DNA from: Sphingomonas aquatilis
GTDB taxonomy: Bacteria; Pseudomonadota; Alphaproteobacteria; Sphingomonadales; Sphingomonadaceae
NCBI RefSeq assembly: GCF_014196115.1
Contig: NZ_JACIDB010000001.1
Location: 1,216,654 to 1,280,653, forward strand
Direction of reading: 5' to 3'
DNA: 64,000 bases
The position numbers were made by a program, and so were the translations under genes. Within the stretch, counting starts at the first letter, position 1. Every line of letters starts with the position of its first letter. This document shows, in pieces, positions 26,874-34,732 of the stretch. A model generated the notes under the pieces. It did not search any database. It was not told where the DNA came from and saw nothing but the letters and a program-made list of their open reading frames with translations.

Positions 26874-28265
26874 TCAGAAGGCGTTGCGGTGGACCAGCAC
26901 CCGTAGCGTCATCAGGATGATGCGCAGGTCGCGGAACAGCGTCCAGCCGCGCAGATAGGCCAGGTCGTGGTCGACGCGGCCGTGTAGATCGTCGGCATGT
27001 TCCGTGGCGCCGCGATAGCCGCGAACCTGTGCCAGGCCGGTGATGCCGGGCTTGATGGCGTGCCGCTGCCAATAGCGGGGCTCGACGTCCCAGAACAACC
27101 GGTCGCCCGCCAGGCTGCCGAGCGCGTGGGGACGCGGACCGACGATGCTCATCTCACCGCGCAGCACGTTGAGTACCTGCGGCAGCTCGTCGATGCTGGT
27201 CGCACGAATGAACCGCCCGACGCGGGTGACGCGCGGGTCGCCGCGCTGGGTCGACCGATCGCCTGCCAGATCGGCGCCATCGACGCGCATGCTGCGGAAC
27301 TTGAGGACGTGGAACAGCCGGTTGCCGCGCCCGACGCGCGGCTGGCGGAACAGCACCGGCCCGCGGCTGTCGAGCTTGATCGCCAGCGCGGTGAGGAACA
27401 GGATCGGGGAGAGCAGCACCAATGCGCCCCCCGCGACCGCCAGGTCGAAGGCGCGCTTGAGCAGGCGGCTGCGCGTGTCGAGCGGCCCCAGCGACACGAC
27501 CGCGCTGGGCATGTCGGCAAGGTGCGAGAGGCGGACAGGCGCCAGGCTCTGCCATTCGGGCAGCAGCACCTCGCCTTGGACGTTGGCACCGCGGAGCAGC
27601 CGCGCCCAGGCCTCGCGTCGGTCCGCCGCGCAGGCGACGATGACGCGCTCGGCGTCGGCAGTCCGTTCGCTGAACGTCGCCAGGATATGGTGGGGCAGCG
27701 CAGGTGCCGTGATGTCGATGCCGGTCATGTCGATCGCCGGCAGCCGCGCGATCGATGGATCGTGCAGCGCAGCGGGCTGGATGCCGTCGATGACGACCAT
27801 GGTGGCGATATGCCAGCCGCCGGTATGCGCTTCGGCGAGTTCGTGGAGGGCCCAGCGTCCCGCCACCATCAGCGCGGCGGCGATTACGACGCCAGCCAGC
27901 AGCAGGCGGAACGACACGTCGACTTCGGCATGCAAGTAGGACACCAGCAGCAGCGCCGTTCCCGTCGCGGTCAGCAGCGCCGTCACTGCATCCCGCGTCG
28001 TCCGCCGCCAGTTCTGGAAGAACCGGCCGCTGTACGGCTTTCGCTGCAGCACGATGCCGAAATAGATCGGCAACAGCACGGCGAGATCGTTGACCACCCA
28101 GACGTCGAGCGCGTCGTTCAACGTCACCGCGCCGGCCAGGGTGAAGGACGCCAGCAGCGCGGTGAGATCGAGTGCGATCAGCGCCGCATAGATGCCAAGG
28201 CGAAATCCGCGCCCGGCGATCGTGCCGCTGGCCGCGTCGGGCCGCACCGAAGCGGCCTGGGTCAC
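26874..28265 (-). CDS. polyprenyl-phosphate sugar-1-phosphate transferase (WbaP/GumD type)
   Basis: The enzyme that starts a repeat unit by moving a sugar phosphate onto undecaprenyl phosphate; 463 residues. The first ~230 residues hold about four membrane helices and a CoA-binding-like/NAD-like intracellular domain (degenerate). After another membrane helix (LAVAGGALVLLSPILFLTAL) comes the conserved catalytic domain: KRAFDLAVAGG, GPVLFRQPRVGRGNRLFHVL, KFRSMRVDG, RVGRFIRATSIDELPQVLNVL, GEMSIVGPRPH and KPGITGLAQVRGYRG, all diagnostic. GTG 28265 overlaps the stop of the double-hydrolase gene as GTGA; the longer open frame lies inside that gene. It is the last gene of the nine-gene polysaccharide operon. 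The sugar is not predictable. Confidence 0.93.
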   Translation of the reverse strand: MTQAASVRPDAASGTIAGRGFRLGIYAALIALDLTALLASFTLAGAVTLNDALDVWVVNDLAVLLPIYFGIVLQRKPYSGRFFQNWRRTTRDAVTALLTATGTALLLVSYLHAEVDVSFRLLLAGVVIAAALMVAGRWALHELAEAHTGGWHIATMVVIDGIQPAALHDPSIARLPAIDMTGIDITAPALPHHILATFSERTADAERVIVACAADRREAWARLLRGANVQGEVLLPEWQSLAPVRLSHLADMPSAVVSLGPLDTRSRLLKRAFDLAVAGGALVLLSPILFLTALAIKLDSRGPVLFRQPRVGRGNRLFHVLKFRSMRVDGADLAGDRSTQRGDPRVTRVGRFIRATSIDELPQVLNVLRGEMSIVGPRPHALGSLAGDRLFWDVEPRYWQRHAIKPGITGLAQVRGYRGATEHADDLHGRVDHDLAYLRGWTLFRDLRIILMTLRVLVHRNAF

Positions 28266-30040
28266 TCGGCCGCCGCCGGCAACTCCGTCCGCGGCGAGAC
28301 GGGGGGCAGGCCCGCACCATGCGCGGCGACCGCGTCGGTCATCGCGGCGATCATCATCTCGATATGCCGGTCGCGCGCGAGCGTGCCGTTGAAGTGATGG
28401 TCGGCGCGGTCGAGCGTGACCATCCGGACGGGTGGATACTGACGCAGGAGGCGCGCGCCGCGGCCGAGCTTCATGCCCATGTCGGCGAGGCCGGGGTCTT
28501 CGTCGCTGAAGACGAGGTGGACGTGGGCGCCGCGCGCCGACAGCGCCTGGAGCTGTTCGCGAACCTGCGCGGCTTCCGATCCGGGCTTGGGCGGCAACAG
28601 GCTGGTCGCGGCGTGACGCAGGCGGACGGCGCTCCGCTTGGCGAGGACGCGGGCGATACCGGGCAGGTCGGCCTCGCCCTTCAGCATCCGCCGCCATTCG
28701 CCCGGATTGCGCATCGCGCGGATATAGCCCTTCAGCGACCGTTTGTTATCGCGCACCGCGACGCGGATATCATCGCCATAATGCCAGATGAACTTTTGCA
28801 GGTTGAGCACCACGCTGCCCACCGCGCGTTCGTCGGCGAGCGTCACCTGCAAGGCGGTGTGCGCGCCCGAACACAGGCCGGCGACAATCGCGCGGGGGAA
28901 GCCCTGCGCCTCCAGGCAATCGAGGCTGGCGACGCCTTCGGGAATGCGTTCGGGGTCGTAATGCGGGTGGCGCGGATTGTCGCCCGCCGGGCTGTCGCCC
29001 ATGCCGGTCAGGTCCATCCGCAGCGAGGCGAAGCCCTCTGCCGCCAGCCGGCGCGCGAGGCGCACATAGGCGCGCCCGTTGCCGATGTGATGGGTGCTGC
29101 CCTCGTGCATCAACAATGCCGCGACCGGCGCCGCTGGGCGTGCGGCGGGCCGGCACAGCATGCCGAACAGCGCGTCGTCCGGACCGAAGCGCAGCGGCTC
29201 TTCGATATAGGCATCGGTGGCGAGCGTTGGGTCGTCACGCAGCGGCGCGATGGCAGCGCCCGCAGGCGTTCCGGCATGCCGGGCCACCCAATCGGCGACG
29301 GCGGCGAAGGTGTCGACCGGCGTCTCGTTGGTTGTGGGATCCTGCATCCAGCCGTCGTAATCGGCGAAGGGCAGTTCGGTGGTTGCACCGCCCGCGTCGC
29401 GCCAGCGCTGAGCCAGCTTGCCCGAACGCCGGTCCGTCCGCGGCGGCACGAACAGCGCCGTCTCGACGGGCGCCTCTACGACCGTGAGGTCGATCGCCGC
29501 CACCTCGCGCTGGAAGGCGGCGGTCCAGCGGAAGCCGTTGGTGTTGAGCGGCTGATCGCTCTCCAGAGGCGGGACGGGGTCGAGACCCGAGAGGCTCGCG
29601 ACCGCCGCCGAGGCGCGGGTTTCGCGCAGGAACGCCTGCCCGGATAGCGCCGGCGCGAGCAGGATGAGGGCACTGACATCATCGAGCCGCTTCGCCGCCA
29701 GCATAGCGATCGCCGCGCCCAATCGCACGCCGGCCAGCATCACGCGATCGACGTGGGCATGGCCGCGCAGCCATGCCGCCGCCGCTTCGGCATCGGCGAT
29801 CAGCCCATCCAGCGTCACCGGCCCGTCGATCGAATCCCCGGTCCCGCCATAATCGAAGCGGACCGCTGCGATCCCGCGCGCGGCAAGCGCCTCGCCCAGC
29901 GCCATCAGGCCGTGGTGGGTACACACCTCTTCCTGCGCGAAGGCGGGGCACAGCACGACGCCGACCGGCGCGTGTGCGCCTTCGGTCGGCGCATGCAGCC
30001 AGCCGAACCGGCCATCGATATAGATCGGGGTCATCGCCAT
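28262..30040 (-). CDS. tandem alpha/beta-hydrolase fusion protein (exosortase-type hydrolases 2+1)
   Basis: A 592-residue protein with two alpha/beta-hydrolase domains. Domain 1 (about 1-270) has VVLCPAFAQEEVCTHHGL, AVRFDYGGTGDS and at the nucleophile elbow G-V-R-L-G (about residue 104), where the usual Ser is Arg; it is probably not a normal hydrolase. Domain 2 (about 290-570) has LLMHEGSTHHIGNGR, SLRMDLTGMGDSPAG and the elbow G-L-C-S-G with Cys near residue 387, plus Asp (FSDEDPGLAD) and His (DRADHHFNG), a full Cys-Asp-His triad. From memory, G-L-R-L-G and G-L-C elbows match the two separate hydrolases of exosortase-A-linked polysaccharide loci; here they look fused in one chain. No signal peptide. 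It sits between the amino acid:carrier-protein ligase and the sugar transferase, so acyl or aminoacyl transfer from the carrier is a reasonable guess. Confidence 0.82.
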   Translation of the reverse strand: MAMTPIYIDGRFGWLHAPTEGAHAPVGVVLCPAFAQEEVCTHHGLMALGEALAARGIAAVRFDYGGTGDSIDGPVTLDGLIADAEAAAAWLRGHAHVDRVMLAGVRLGAAIAMLAAKRLDDVSALILLAPALSGQAFLRETRASAAVASLSGLDPVPPLESDQPLNTNGFRWTAAFQREVAAIDLTVVEAPVETALFVPPRTDRRSGKLAQRWRDAGGATTELPFADYDGWMQDPTTNETPVDTFAAVADWVARHAGTPAGAAIAPLRDDPTLATDAYIEEPLRFGPDDALFGMLCRPAARPAAPVAALLMHEGSTHHIGNGRAYVRLARRLAAEGFASLRMDLTGMGDSPAGDNPRHPHYDPERIPEGVASLDCLEAQGFPRAIVAGLCSGAHTALQVTLADERAVGSVVLNLQKFIWHYGDDIRVAVRDNKRSLKGYIRAMRNPGEWRRMLKGEADLPGIARVLAKRSAVRLRHAATSLLPPKPGSEAAQVREQLQALSARGAHVHLVFSDEDPGLADMGMKLGRGARLLRQYPPVRMVTLDRADHHFNGTLARDRHIEMMIAAMTDAVAAHGAGLPPVSPRTELPAAAE

Positions 30041-30049
30041 CGGATGCGC

Positions 30050-30961
30050 TCAGCCGAGGCCCAGCGTCGCGCGCACGCCTGCGGGCCAGGCGGCAAGGTC
30101 GAAGCCGTGATGACGCAGCAACGCCAGCACCAGCCGCTCCATGCCGAACGCGCAACAGGCAGTCTGCGCCGGTGCGCCATCGGGCGTCCGGATGTTCCAG
30201 GTGTCGCCGAAATAGGTCATGTGATAGTTGAAGCTGAGGCAGGCCGTGGGTCCGGCACCGTCATTGACCGGCACCAGCAGCTCGAATTTCAGATTCTGCA
30301 TCCGCTGATTGTCGGCGAGCAATTTACCCGCACGGCCGAAAAACGGGTCGTTGGCGACATCGACCTCGAACGGCAGCTCCAGCGTGCGGACGAAGTCCTG
30401 CCCGCGCTCCATCCAGTCGGCGCGGAAGGCGAGCACCTGTTCGGGCGTGCCGATCCGCACATATTCGCGCATGCGGAACAGCTGCAGGCGCGTCGGCTCC
30501 AGCGAGGGTTCGTGCCGGAAGCAATAGGACGCGACATCGACGAGGTGACCGTCCTCACGGAGTACGCCGCGTTCGGCGACGATCGGGTATACCGCGTAAC
30601 AGGCGGCGGGCGTCAGCACGAGGTCGGCGGGTTGCTGGTTCCCCATCCAATCCTCGCCGCGCTCCATCTGGCCCATCAGCTTGTGATGCGCGCGATCGTC
30701 ACCGCAGAAGCAATGCACCGTTCCCGCGAAATGCGGGAAATTCTTCATATAGCCGCTCTTCTCGAACGTCTTCTGCGCCATGGCCGGTGGAAAGCGCATG
30801 ACTTCCGGCTTGTCCTTCAGCCCCGCCGCGGTGATCGCGCGCTCAAGACCGTCGAACACCGCCTCGAACGTGCCGCTGCGACCCCACAGGCCGTCGATGC
30901 CGGTCGGGAAGACGAGGCCGGCCTCGATCAGGCGGGTGCGGAAGCTGGTGGGCATGTCCAT
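30050..30961 (-). CDS. amino acid:[carrier protein] ligase, class II aminoacyl-tRNA synthetase-like
   Basis: A 303-residue homologue of the catalytic core of atypical seryl-tRNA synthetases, without a tRNA-binding domain. Known members (first described in Bradyrhizobium) activate a small amino acid with ATP and load it on the phosphopantetheine of a small carrier protein, not on tRNA. Visible here: Cys121 (PAACYAVYP), motif-2 FRHEPS (148-153), Glu166 (RMREYVRIG), FNYHMTYFG, and Cys269/270 with motif-3-like FGMERLVLAL. The Cys-Glu-Cys set fits the zinc ligands that hold the amino group in this family. The carrier protein gene is two genes upstream at 32166-32417. The amino acid is unknown; glycine or alanine are activated by characterised relatives. 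The start has 3 bases to the upstream stop. No transfer or frameshift signs. Confidence 0.88.
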   Translation of the reverse strand: MDMPTSFRTRLIEAGLVFPTGIDGLWGRSGTFEAVFDGLERAITAAGLKDKPEVMRFPPAMAQKTFEKSGYMKNFPHFAGTVHCFCGDDRAHHKLMGQMERGEDWMGNQQPADLVLTPAACYAVYPIVAERGVLREDGHLVDVASYCFRHEPSLEPTRLQLFRMREYVRIGTPEQVLAFRADWMERGQDFVRTLELPFEVDVANDPFFGRAGKLLADNQRMQNLKFELLVPVNDGAGPTACLSFNYHMTYFGDTWNIRTPDGAPAQTACCAFGMERLVLALLRHHGFDLAAWPAGVRATLGLG

Positions 30962-30964
30962 GGT

Positions 30965-32176
30965 TCAGAGCGTTCCCAGTTCGGCGCGCTGTGCGAACAG
31001 CATGGCGCCGGTGCCGCTGGCGATGCGGTCGTTGTTGATCATCAGCTGCGCCGACAGGATGTCGCGCAGATGACGGCCGATGCTGAATTCGGTGCCGTTG
31101 CGATATCCGGCCATGCCGCAGATACGCAGCGCCTCCAGCACCACCTCGTGGGCTTGCGTCGATACGTCGTGCTTCAGCATGTTGAGCACGGTCGCGCGCG
31201 CCATGCCTTGCGGCCAGCCCGTCTCCTGCGGATCGGCCACGGCGCGGTCGCTGCCGAGCGCATAGGTCGCGTCGAACTGGTCGATTAGCGTGCGCAGTCG
31301 CGCCTGCATGCCGTCGAGCAGGCCGGCGGCGTGCATCAGGCGATGCGCGCCCGGCTGCGTCTGGCCGGGCTGGCGGCGCGCGGCGGTGCGCAGGAAGGTG
31401 CGCGCGCGAGTCAACGCCTCCACCGCGATGCCGGTCCATACGCCGCCCCACATCAGGTGCGATGCAGGCACCATCGCCTCGGCGGCGATATCGGCGAAGG
31501 GCACGGCCATGATCTGCGCGGCGACGCCCTCGGCGCGGAAGGTGAAGCCGACCGTGCTGGTGCCGCGCATGCCCAGCGCGTCCCAGCCGCCCGTCGATTC
31601 GAACGAGGCGTCCTCGCGCGGCACGACGACGAGGACCTGATCGGACGGCGGCGCCTCGGCATGGGTGCGCGCGGTCACGAAGAAGACATCGGCATAATCG
31701 CCGTAGGAGACGGTGGGCGCCTGCTTTTCCAGCGTGAAGCGGCCATCCTGCACATCGACCGCGCACCGGCTCGACCGCATGTCGCCGCCGATGCCGACTT
31801 CTGACGTGATCGAGGCGATCAGCAAATTCTCGGTCGCGATCCGGCGCGCGAAATCGCGCTGCCAGGGGTCGTCCAGCGCATGCATCACCAGGCAGGCGAG
31901 CTGGCTGTGGTGCATCGCATAGACCATCGCGGTCGATGCGCAGACGCGGCCCAATCGTTGGCATTGCCCGACGATCTCCGCCATCGTCGCGCCGCTGCCA
32001 CCCAGCGCGACCGGCACCAGCGCGCCGAGCAATCCTTCCTGCCGCAGCGCCGCGACGGCCTCGGCGGGAAAACGGCCTTCCCGATCCACCGCGTCGGCAT
32101 GCGCGGCGGCGACGGCGACGACCCGCTCGATCGCGGCGGCCATCGCACGTCCGGTCGCGGACGGATCATGCAGCAT
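30965..32176 (-). CDS. acyl-CoA dehydrogenase-like flavoprotein
   Basis: A 403-residue member of the acyl-CoA dehydrogenase fold. It has an N-terminal helical domain (LRQEGLLGALVPVALGGSGATMAEI), the flavin segment ASITSEVGIGGD in the beta domain, GWDALGMRGTSTVGFTF, and a C-terminal helical domain with LRICGMAGYRNGTEFSIGRHLRD. In medium-chain enzymes the catalytic Glu follows RDxxxxxxY; here that place reads RDILSAQLMINNDRI with no Glu, so the usual base is absent or moved. Relatives act on acyl or aminoacyl groups held on carrier proteins (for example prolyl-carrier-protein oxidation). It overlaps the carrier protein gene by 11 bases and is followed 3 bases later by the ligase. I infer that it oxidises the carrier-bound acyl or aminoacyl group. 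Confidence 0.8.
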   Translation of the reverse strand: MLHDPSATGRAMAAAIERVVAVAAAHADAVDREGRFPAEAVAALRQEGLLGALVPVALGGSGATMAEIVGQCQRLGRVCASTAMVYAMHHSQLACLVMHALDDPWQRDFARRIATENLLIASITSEVGIGGDMRSSRCAVDVQDGRFTLEKQAPTVSYGDYADVFFVTARTHAEAPPSDQVLVVVPREDASFESTGGWDALGMRGTSTVGFTFRAEGVAAQIMAVPFADIAAEAMVPASHLMWGGVWTGIAVEALTRARTFLRTAARRQPGQTQPGAHRLMHAAGLLDGMQARLRTLIDQFDATYALGSDRAVADPQETGWPQGMARATVLNMLKHDVSTQAHEVVLEALRICGMAGYRNGTEFSIGRHLRDILSAQLMINNDRIASGTGAMLFAQRAELGTL

Positions 32177-32417
32177 CGGCGTCTCCCCGAATGCTCTCGA
32201 TCGCCGCCGTCAGCGCGGCGATGCTGCTGAAGGTCGCACGCGTGAGCAGCTGGTCCGGAAACACCACGTCGAATTCCTCTTCGATCGCGAGCATCACGCC
32301 CACGGTCTTGAACGAGGTGAGGCCGGCGGCAAACAGGTCGTCGCGCGGCGACAGCGACGCTGCCGGCTTCAACAGCCCGCCGGCGTCGTCGAGGATGTTG
32401 CGCAATTGGTCTTCCAC
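32166..32417 (-). CDS. acyl/aminoacyl carrier protein
   Basis: An 83-residue phosphopantetheine-binding carrier protein, too short to stand out from a longer open frame. The key site is LFAAGLTSFKTVGVMLAIEE: the Ser in G-L-T-S-F is the attachment point of the 4'-phosphopantetheine arm, corresponding to G-x-D-S-L. It is acidic and helical (VEDQLRNILDDAGGLL; FPDQLLTRATFSSIAALTAAIES). The best start is GTG 32417, with a TGAGGAC ribosome binding site about 7 bases upstream; the longer frame lies inside the glycosyltransferase gene on the same strand. It overlaps the flavoprotein start by 11 bases. It should be the substrate of the ligase two genes downstream. A dedicated phosphopantetheinyl transferase is not in the window. 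Confidence 0.87.
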   Translation of the reverse strand: MEDQLRNILDDAGGLLKPAASLSPRDDLFAAGLTSFKTVGVMLAIEEEFDVVFPDQLLTRATFSSIAALTAAIESIRGDADAA

Positions 32418-32446
32418 GAAAATGTCCTCAGCAAGATGAGATGGAT

Positions 32447-33343
32447 TTAACGCGACTGACGCAGGTCTGCGACCGCTGCACGCAGAAAGCCGATCGTACT
32501 GGGCCCATAACGCTGTAGCATGCGTCGCGGCTCTAGGACGATGCGCCACAGCCATTCCAGGTTGAGGCGCACCATCAGGTCGGGTGGGGGGGCATTCATG
32601 CCGATCAGCAATCGGAACGACTGGCCGACGCACAAGGCCCACGCCGGCGGCAGCAGTGCGCGATAGCGGTAGGCGAACAGCTCGCTCTTGGGGGCGCCGA
32701 TGCATAGGAAGATCAGGGTCGCATCGAAGGTCGAGATCGCATCGGCGAGCGAGCGGCAATAGGCGGCGTCTTTCTCGAAGCCGAACGGCGGCACCAGCGT
32801 CTCGACCGTGAAGGCCGGCGCAAAGTCCTTGAGCCAGCATTCGATGCCCTCCGCCGTGGCGCGGCTGTCGACGACGAAGAACCCCCTGTGGCCCGCCAGC
32901 GCGGCGGGGTCGGCGAACATCCGCTCGATCACGGCGCGCCCGGCAACGCGGCCCGGCAGCGAGAGGCCGCGCAGCTTTGCGAAGCGATAGACCGGAAACC
33001 CGTCCGCGACGATGATCTGGGCGCTTGCTAGCGCGCGATGGAACTCGTCGTCCTTCCGGGCCAGTGCGATATGCTGGATGTTGGGCGTGACGAAGACGCC
33101 CAGGCCTTCGTCGGTGCTGCGCGGCGCCTGCAGCATGTATTGCGCCGCGCCGTTTTCATCGAGATCACGGAACCGCATGCCCAGAACCGGCTTACGCAGG
33201 CGGCGCTCCACTCCCTGATAGGGTTCGCCGTGGTTCGGATCGGTCGTAGTGTCGGACGTCAAGACCACGGACTCCGGAAATGGGCTTGAAAAGTCCTTAG
33301 GCCACAGAGGCTTAACATTGCGTTTTCCGACTGCCGTTACCAA
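32447..33343 (-). CDS. WecG/TagA/CpsF-family glycosyltransferase
   Basis: A glycosyltransferase of about 298 residues in the WecG/TagA/CpsF family (GT26), which adds the second sugar to a lipid-linked sugar. Motifs: VFVTPNIQHIALARKD, IVADGFPVYRFAKLRG (with the family Asp), RVAGRAVIERMF (the R-V-x-G motif), FVVDSRATAEG, PPFGF, and IFLCIGAPKSELFAYRYRALL; GQSFRLLIG is also typical. The annotated TTG start is weak; in-frame starts about 25-28 codons downstream, closer to a GGAG, are possible. There is a 51-base gap to the flippase gene upstream and 29 bases to the carrier protein gene downstream. With the WbaP-like enzyme it is the only recognisable glycosyltransferase, which would imply a short repeat unit unless others lie elsewhere. 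Confidence 0.9.
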   Translation of the reverse strand: MVTAVGKRNVKPLWPKDFSSPFPESVVLTSDTTTDPNHGEPYQGVERRLRKPVLGMRFRDLDENGAAQYMLQAPRSTDEGLGVFVTPNIQHIALARKDDEFHRALASAQIIVADGFPVYRFAKLRGLSLPGRVAGRAVIERMFADPAALAGHRGFFVVDSRATAEGIECWLKDFAPAFTVETLVPPFGFEKDAAYCRSLADAISTFDATLIFLCIGAPKSELFAYRYRALLPPAWALCVGQSFRLLIGMNAPPPDLMVRLNLEWLWRIVLEPRRMLQRYGPSTIGFLRAAVADLRQSR

Positions 33344-33394
33344 GGCATTTATGACAACATAGCGGGCGTTTATCGGCCACGTCGAGCCGTTCGC

Positions 33395-34732
33395 TCATTG
33401 CGGTAACGCTGTCCGGCGGTTCTGCCACATCGCGTAGACGGCACCCAGCGGCGTGAAGCCCAGTGTTTCGCGTGCGATCAGGCTGCATCCGATCGCGTTG
33501 ACCAGCATCGTCGCACTCGTCGCGATCGCTGCGCCCTGCGCGCCCAAAGGCTCCGACAGAAGCACCAGGCCGCCGATCAGGACGAGCGTCGCGAGGCCGT
33601 TGACGCGCAGCAGTGCGCGCGCATAGCCGGTCATGCCGAGCAGCTCCGGCGTGGTGGTGGTGAGCGCGGCGGCGATCTGACCGAGGATCAGGATGTGCAA
33701 TGCGGTGGCGGCGGGCAGGAATTGCTGGCCGAACAGGGCGAGAATCCGGTCCGGGAACACGATGACGGCGAGGATCGGCGGGATCGCGAGCGTCAGTGCC
33801 AGCGCGAGGGCGCGCGCGGCCTCTTGCCGAAGGCCGGCGAGGTCGCCGATCATGTAGAGCCGGGCGAAGCGTGGCGCGACCATTGACGCGACGCCGCTGA
33901 CGAACATGTAGATCACCAGCACGACCCGCCAGGCGATGGCGTACAGGCCCACTTCGTCCGTAGAGGCCATGATGCCGAGGATGAAGGGCGGTGCCGCGCT
34001 GATAAGAAGCTGCACCAGTTCCAGGCTGAATAGCGACAGGCCGGTGCCCAGCAGGGGTTCGGGCGGATTGGACGGCCGGCCCGGCGTCACCGCCGGCAGA
34101 TCGCGCAGCAGCATCACGCCGCCGATCAGCGTCGCGAGCGTCATACTCGCCGCCACGGCCGCCAGCGCATGCGCGTCCGACATCGGCAGCGCGAACACCA
34201 AGACGCAGAACAGCCCCGGCCACAGCCAGGTATAAACGATCTGGCTCTGCGTGACGCGATGCAGCCCGGCGAGCGCACCCGCGACGAGATTGGCGAAATT
34301 CTGCGGCAGGATGGCCAGTGCGCCGATGACGAACAGCGGTGCCATATCGGGCTTGCGCATCACATAGGCGGCGAGGGGCCAGGCCGCGAGCAGCGCGACG
34401 GCGGTCAGCGCGAGCGACAGCAGCAGCACCATGACCGCCGCCCGCCGCATCGCCGCCCGTGCGCCCGCCGCATCGTCCGCCGCGAGCAGGCGTGCCATTT
34501 CGCGGGTCAGCGCGCGGTCGATCCCCAGGCGGCCGAGGCCCGATGCGATCATCAGCGCGCCGAACACGATGTAGAAGGCGCCGACCTGATCGAGCGACAA
34601 GCGCAGCGCGATCATCAGGTGCATGCCGTATCGGCAGGGAATGTCGATCAGCCGCGTGCCGACCGTCACCAGCGACCCGCCATAGCGCTGGTGCAGGCGA
34701 CGCAGCAGGGAGTGGTCGGCCGCGCTACTCAT
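33395..34732 (-). CDS. polysaccharide repeat-unit flippase (Wzx-like)
   Basis: A 445-residue inner-membrane protein with 12-14 predicted helices in the MOP/polysaccharide-transporter fold, expected to flip undecaprenyl-linked repeat units to the periplasm. Typical features are a basic N-terminus (LLRRLHQRYG), IASGLGRLGIDRALTREMARLLA after helix 2, and TDEVGLYAIAWRVVLVIYMFVSGVASMVAPRFARLY in the middle (functionally conserved loop). The ATG overlaps the stop of the putative polymerase gene by 4 bases. Classification within Wzx is not possible by eye. Confidence 0.85.
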   Translation of the reverse strand: MSSAADHSLLRRLHQRYGGSLVTVGTRLIDIPCRYGMHLMIALRLSLDQVGAFYIVFGALMIASGLGRLGIDRALTREMARLLAADDAAGARAAMRRAAVMVLLLSLALTAVALLAAWPLAAYVMRKPDMAPLFVIGALAILPQNFANLVAGALAGLHRVTQSQIVYTWLWPGLFCVLVFALPMSDAHALAAVAASMTLATLIGGVMLLRDLPAVTPGRPSNPPEPLLGTGLSLFSLELVQLLISAAPPFILGIMASTDEVGLYAIAWRVVLVIYMFVSGVASMVAPRFARLYMIGDLAGLRQEAARALALALTLAIPPILAVIVFPDRILALFGQQFLPAATALHILILGQIAAALTTTTPELLGMTGYARALLRVNGLATLVLIGGLVLLSEPLGAQGAAIATSATMLVNAIGCSLIARETLGFTPLGAVYAMWQNRRTALPQ

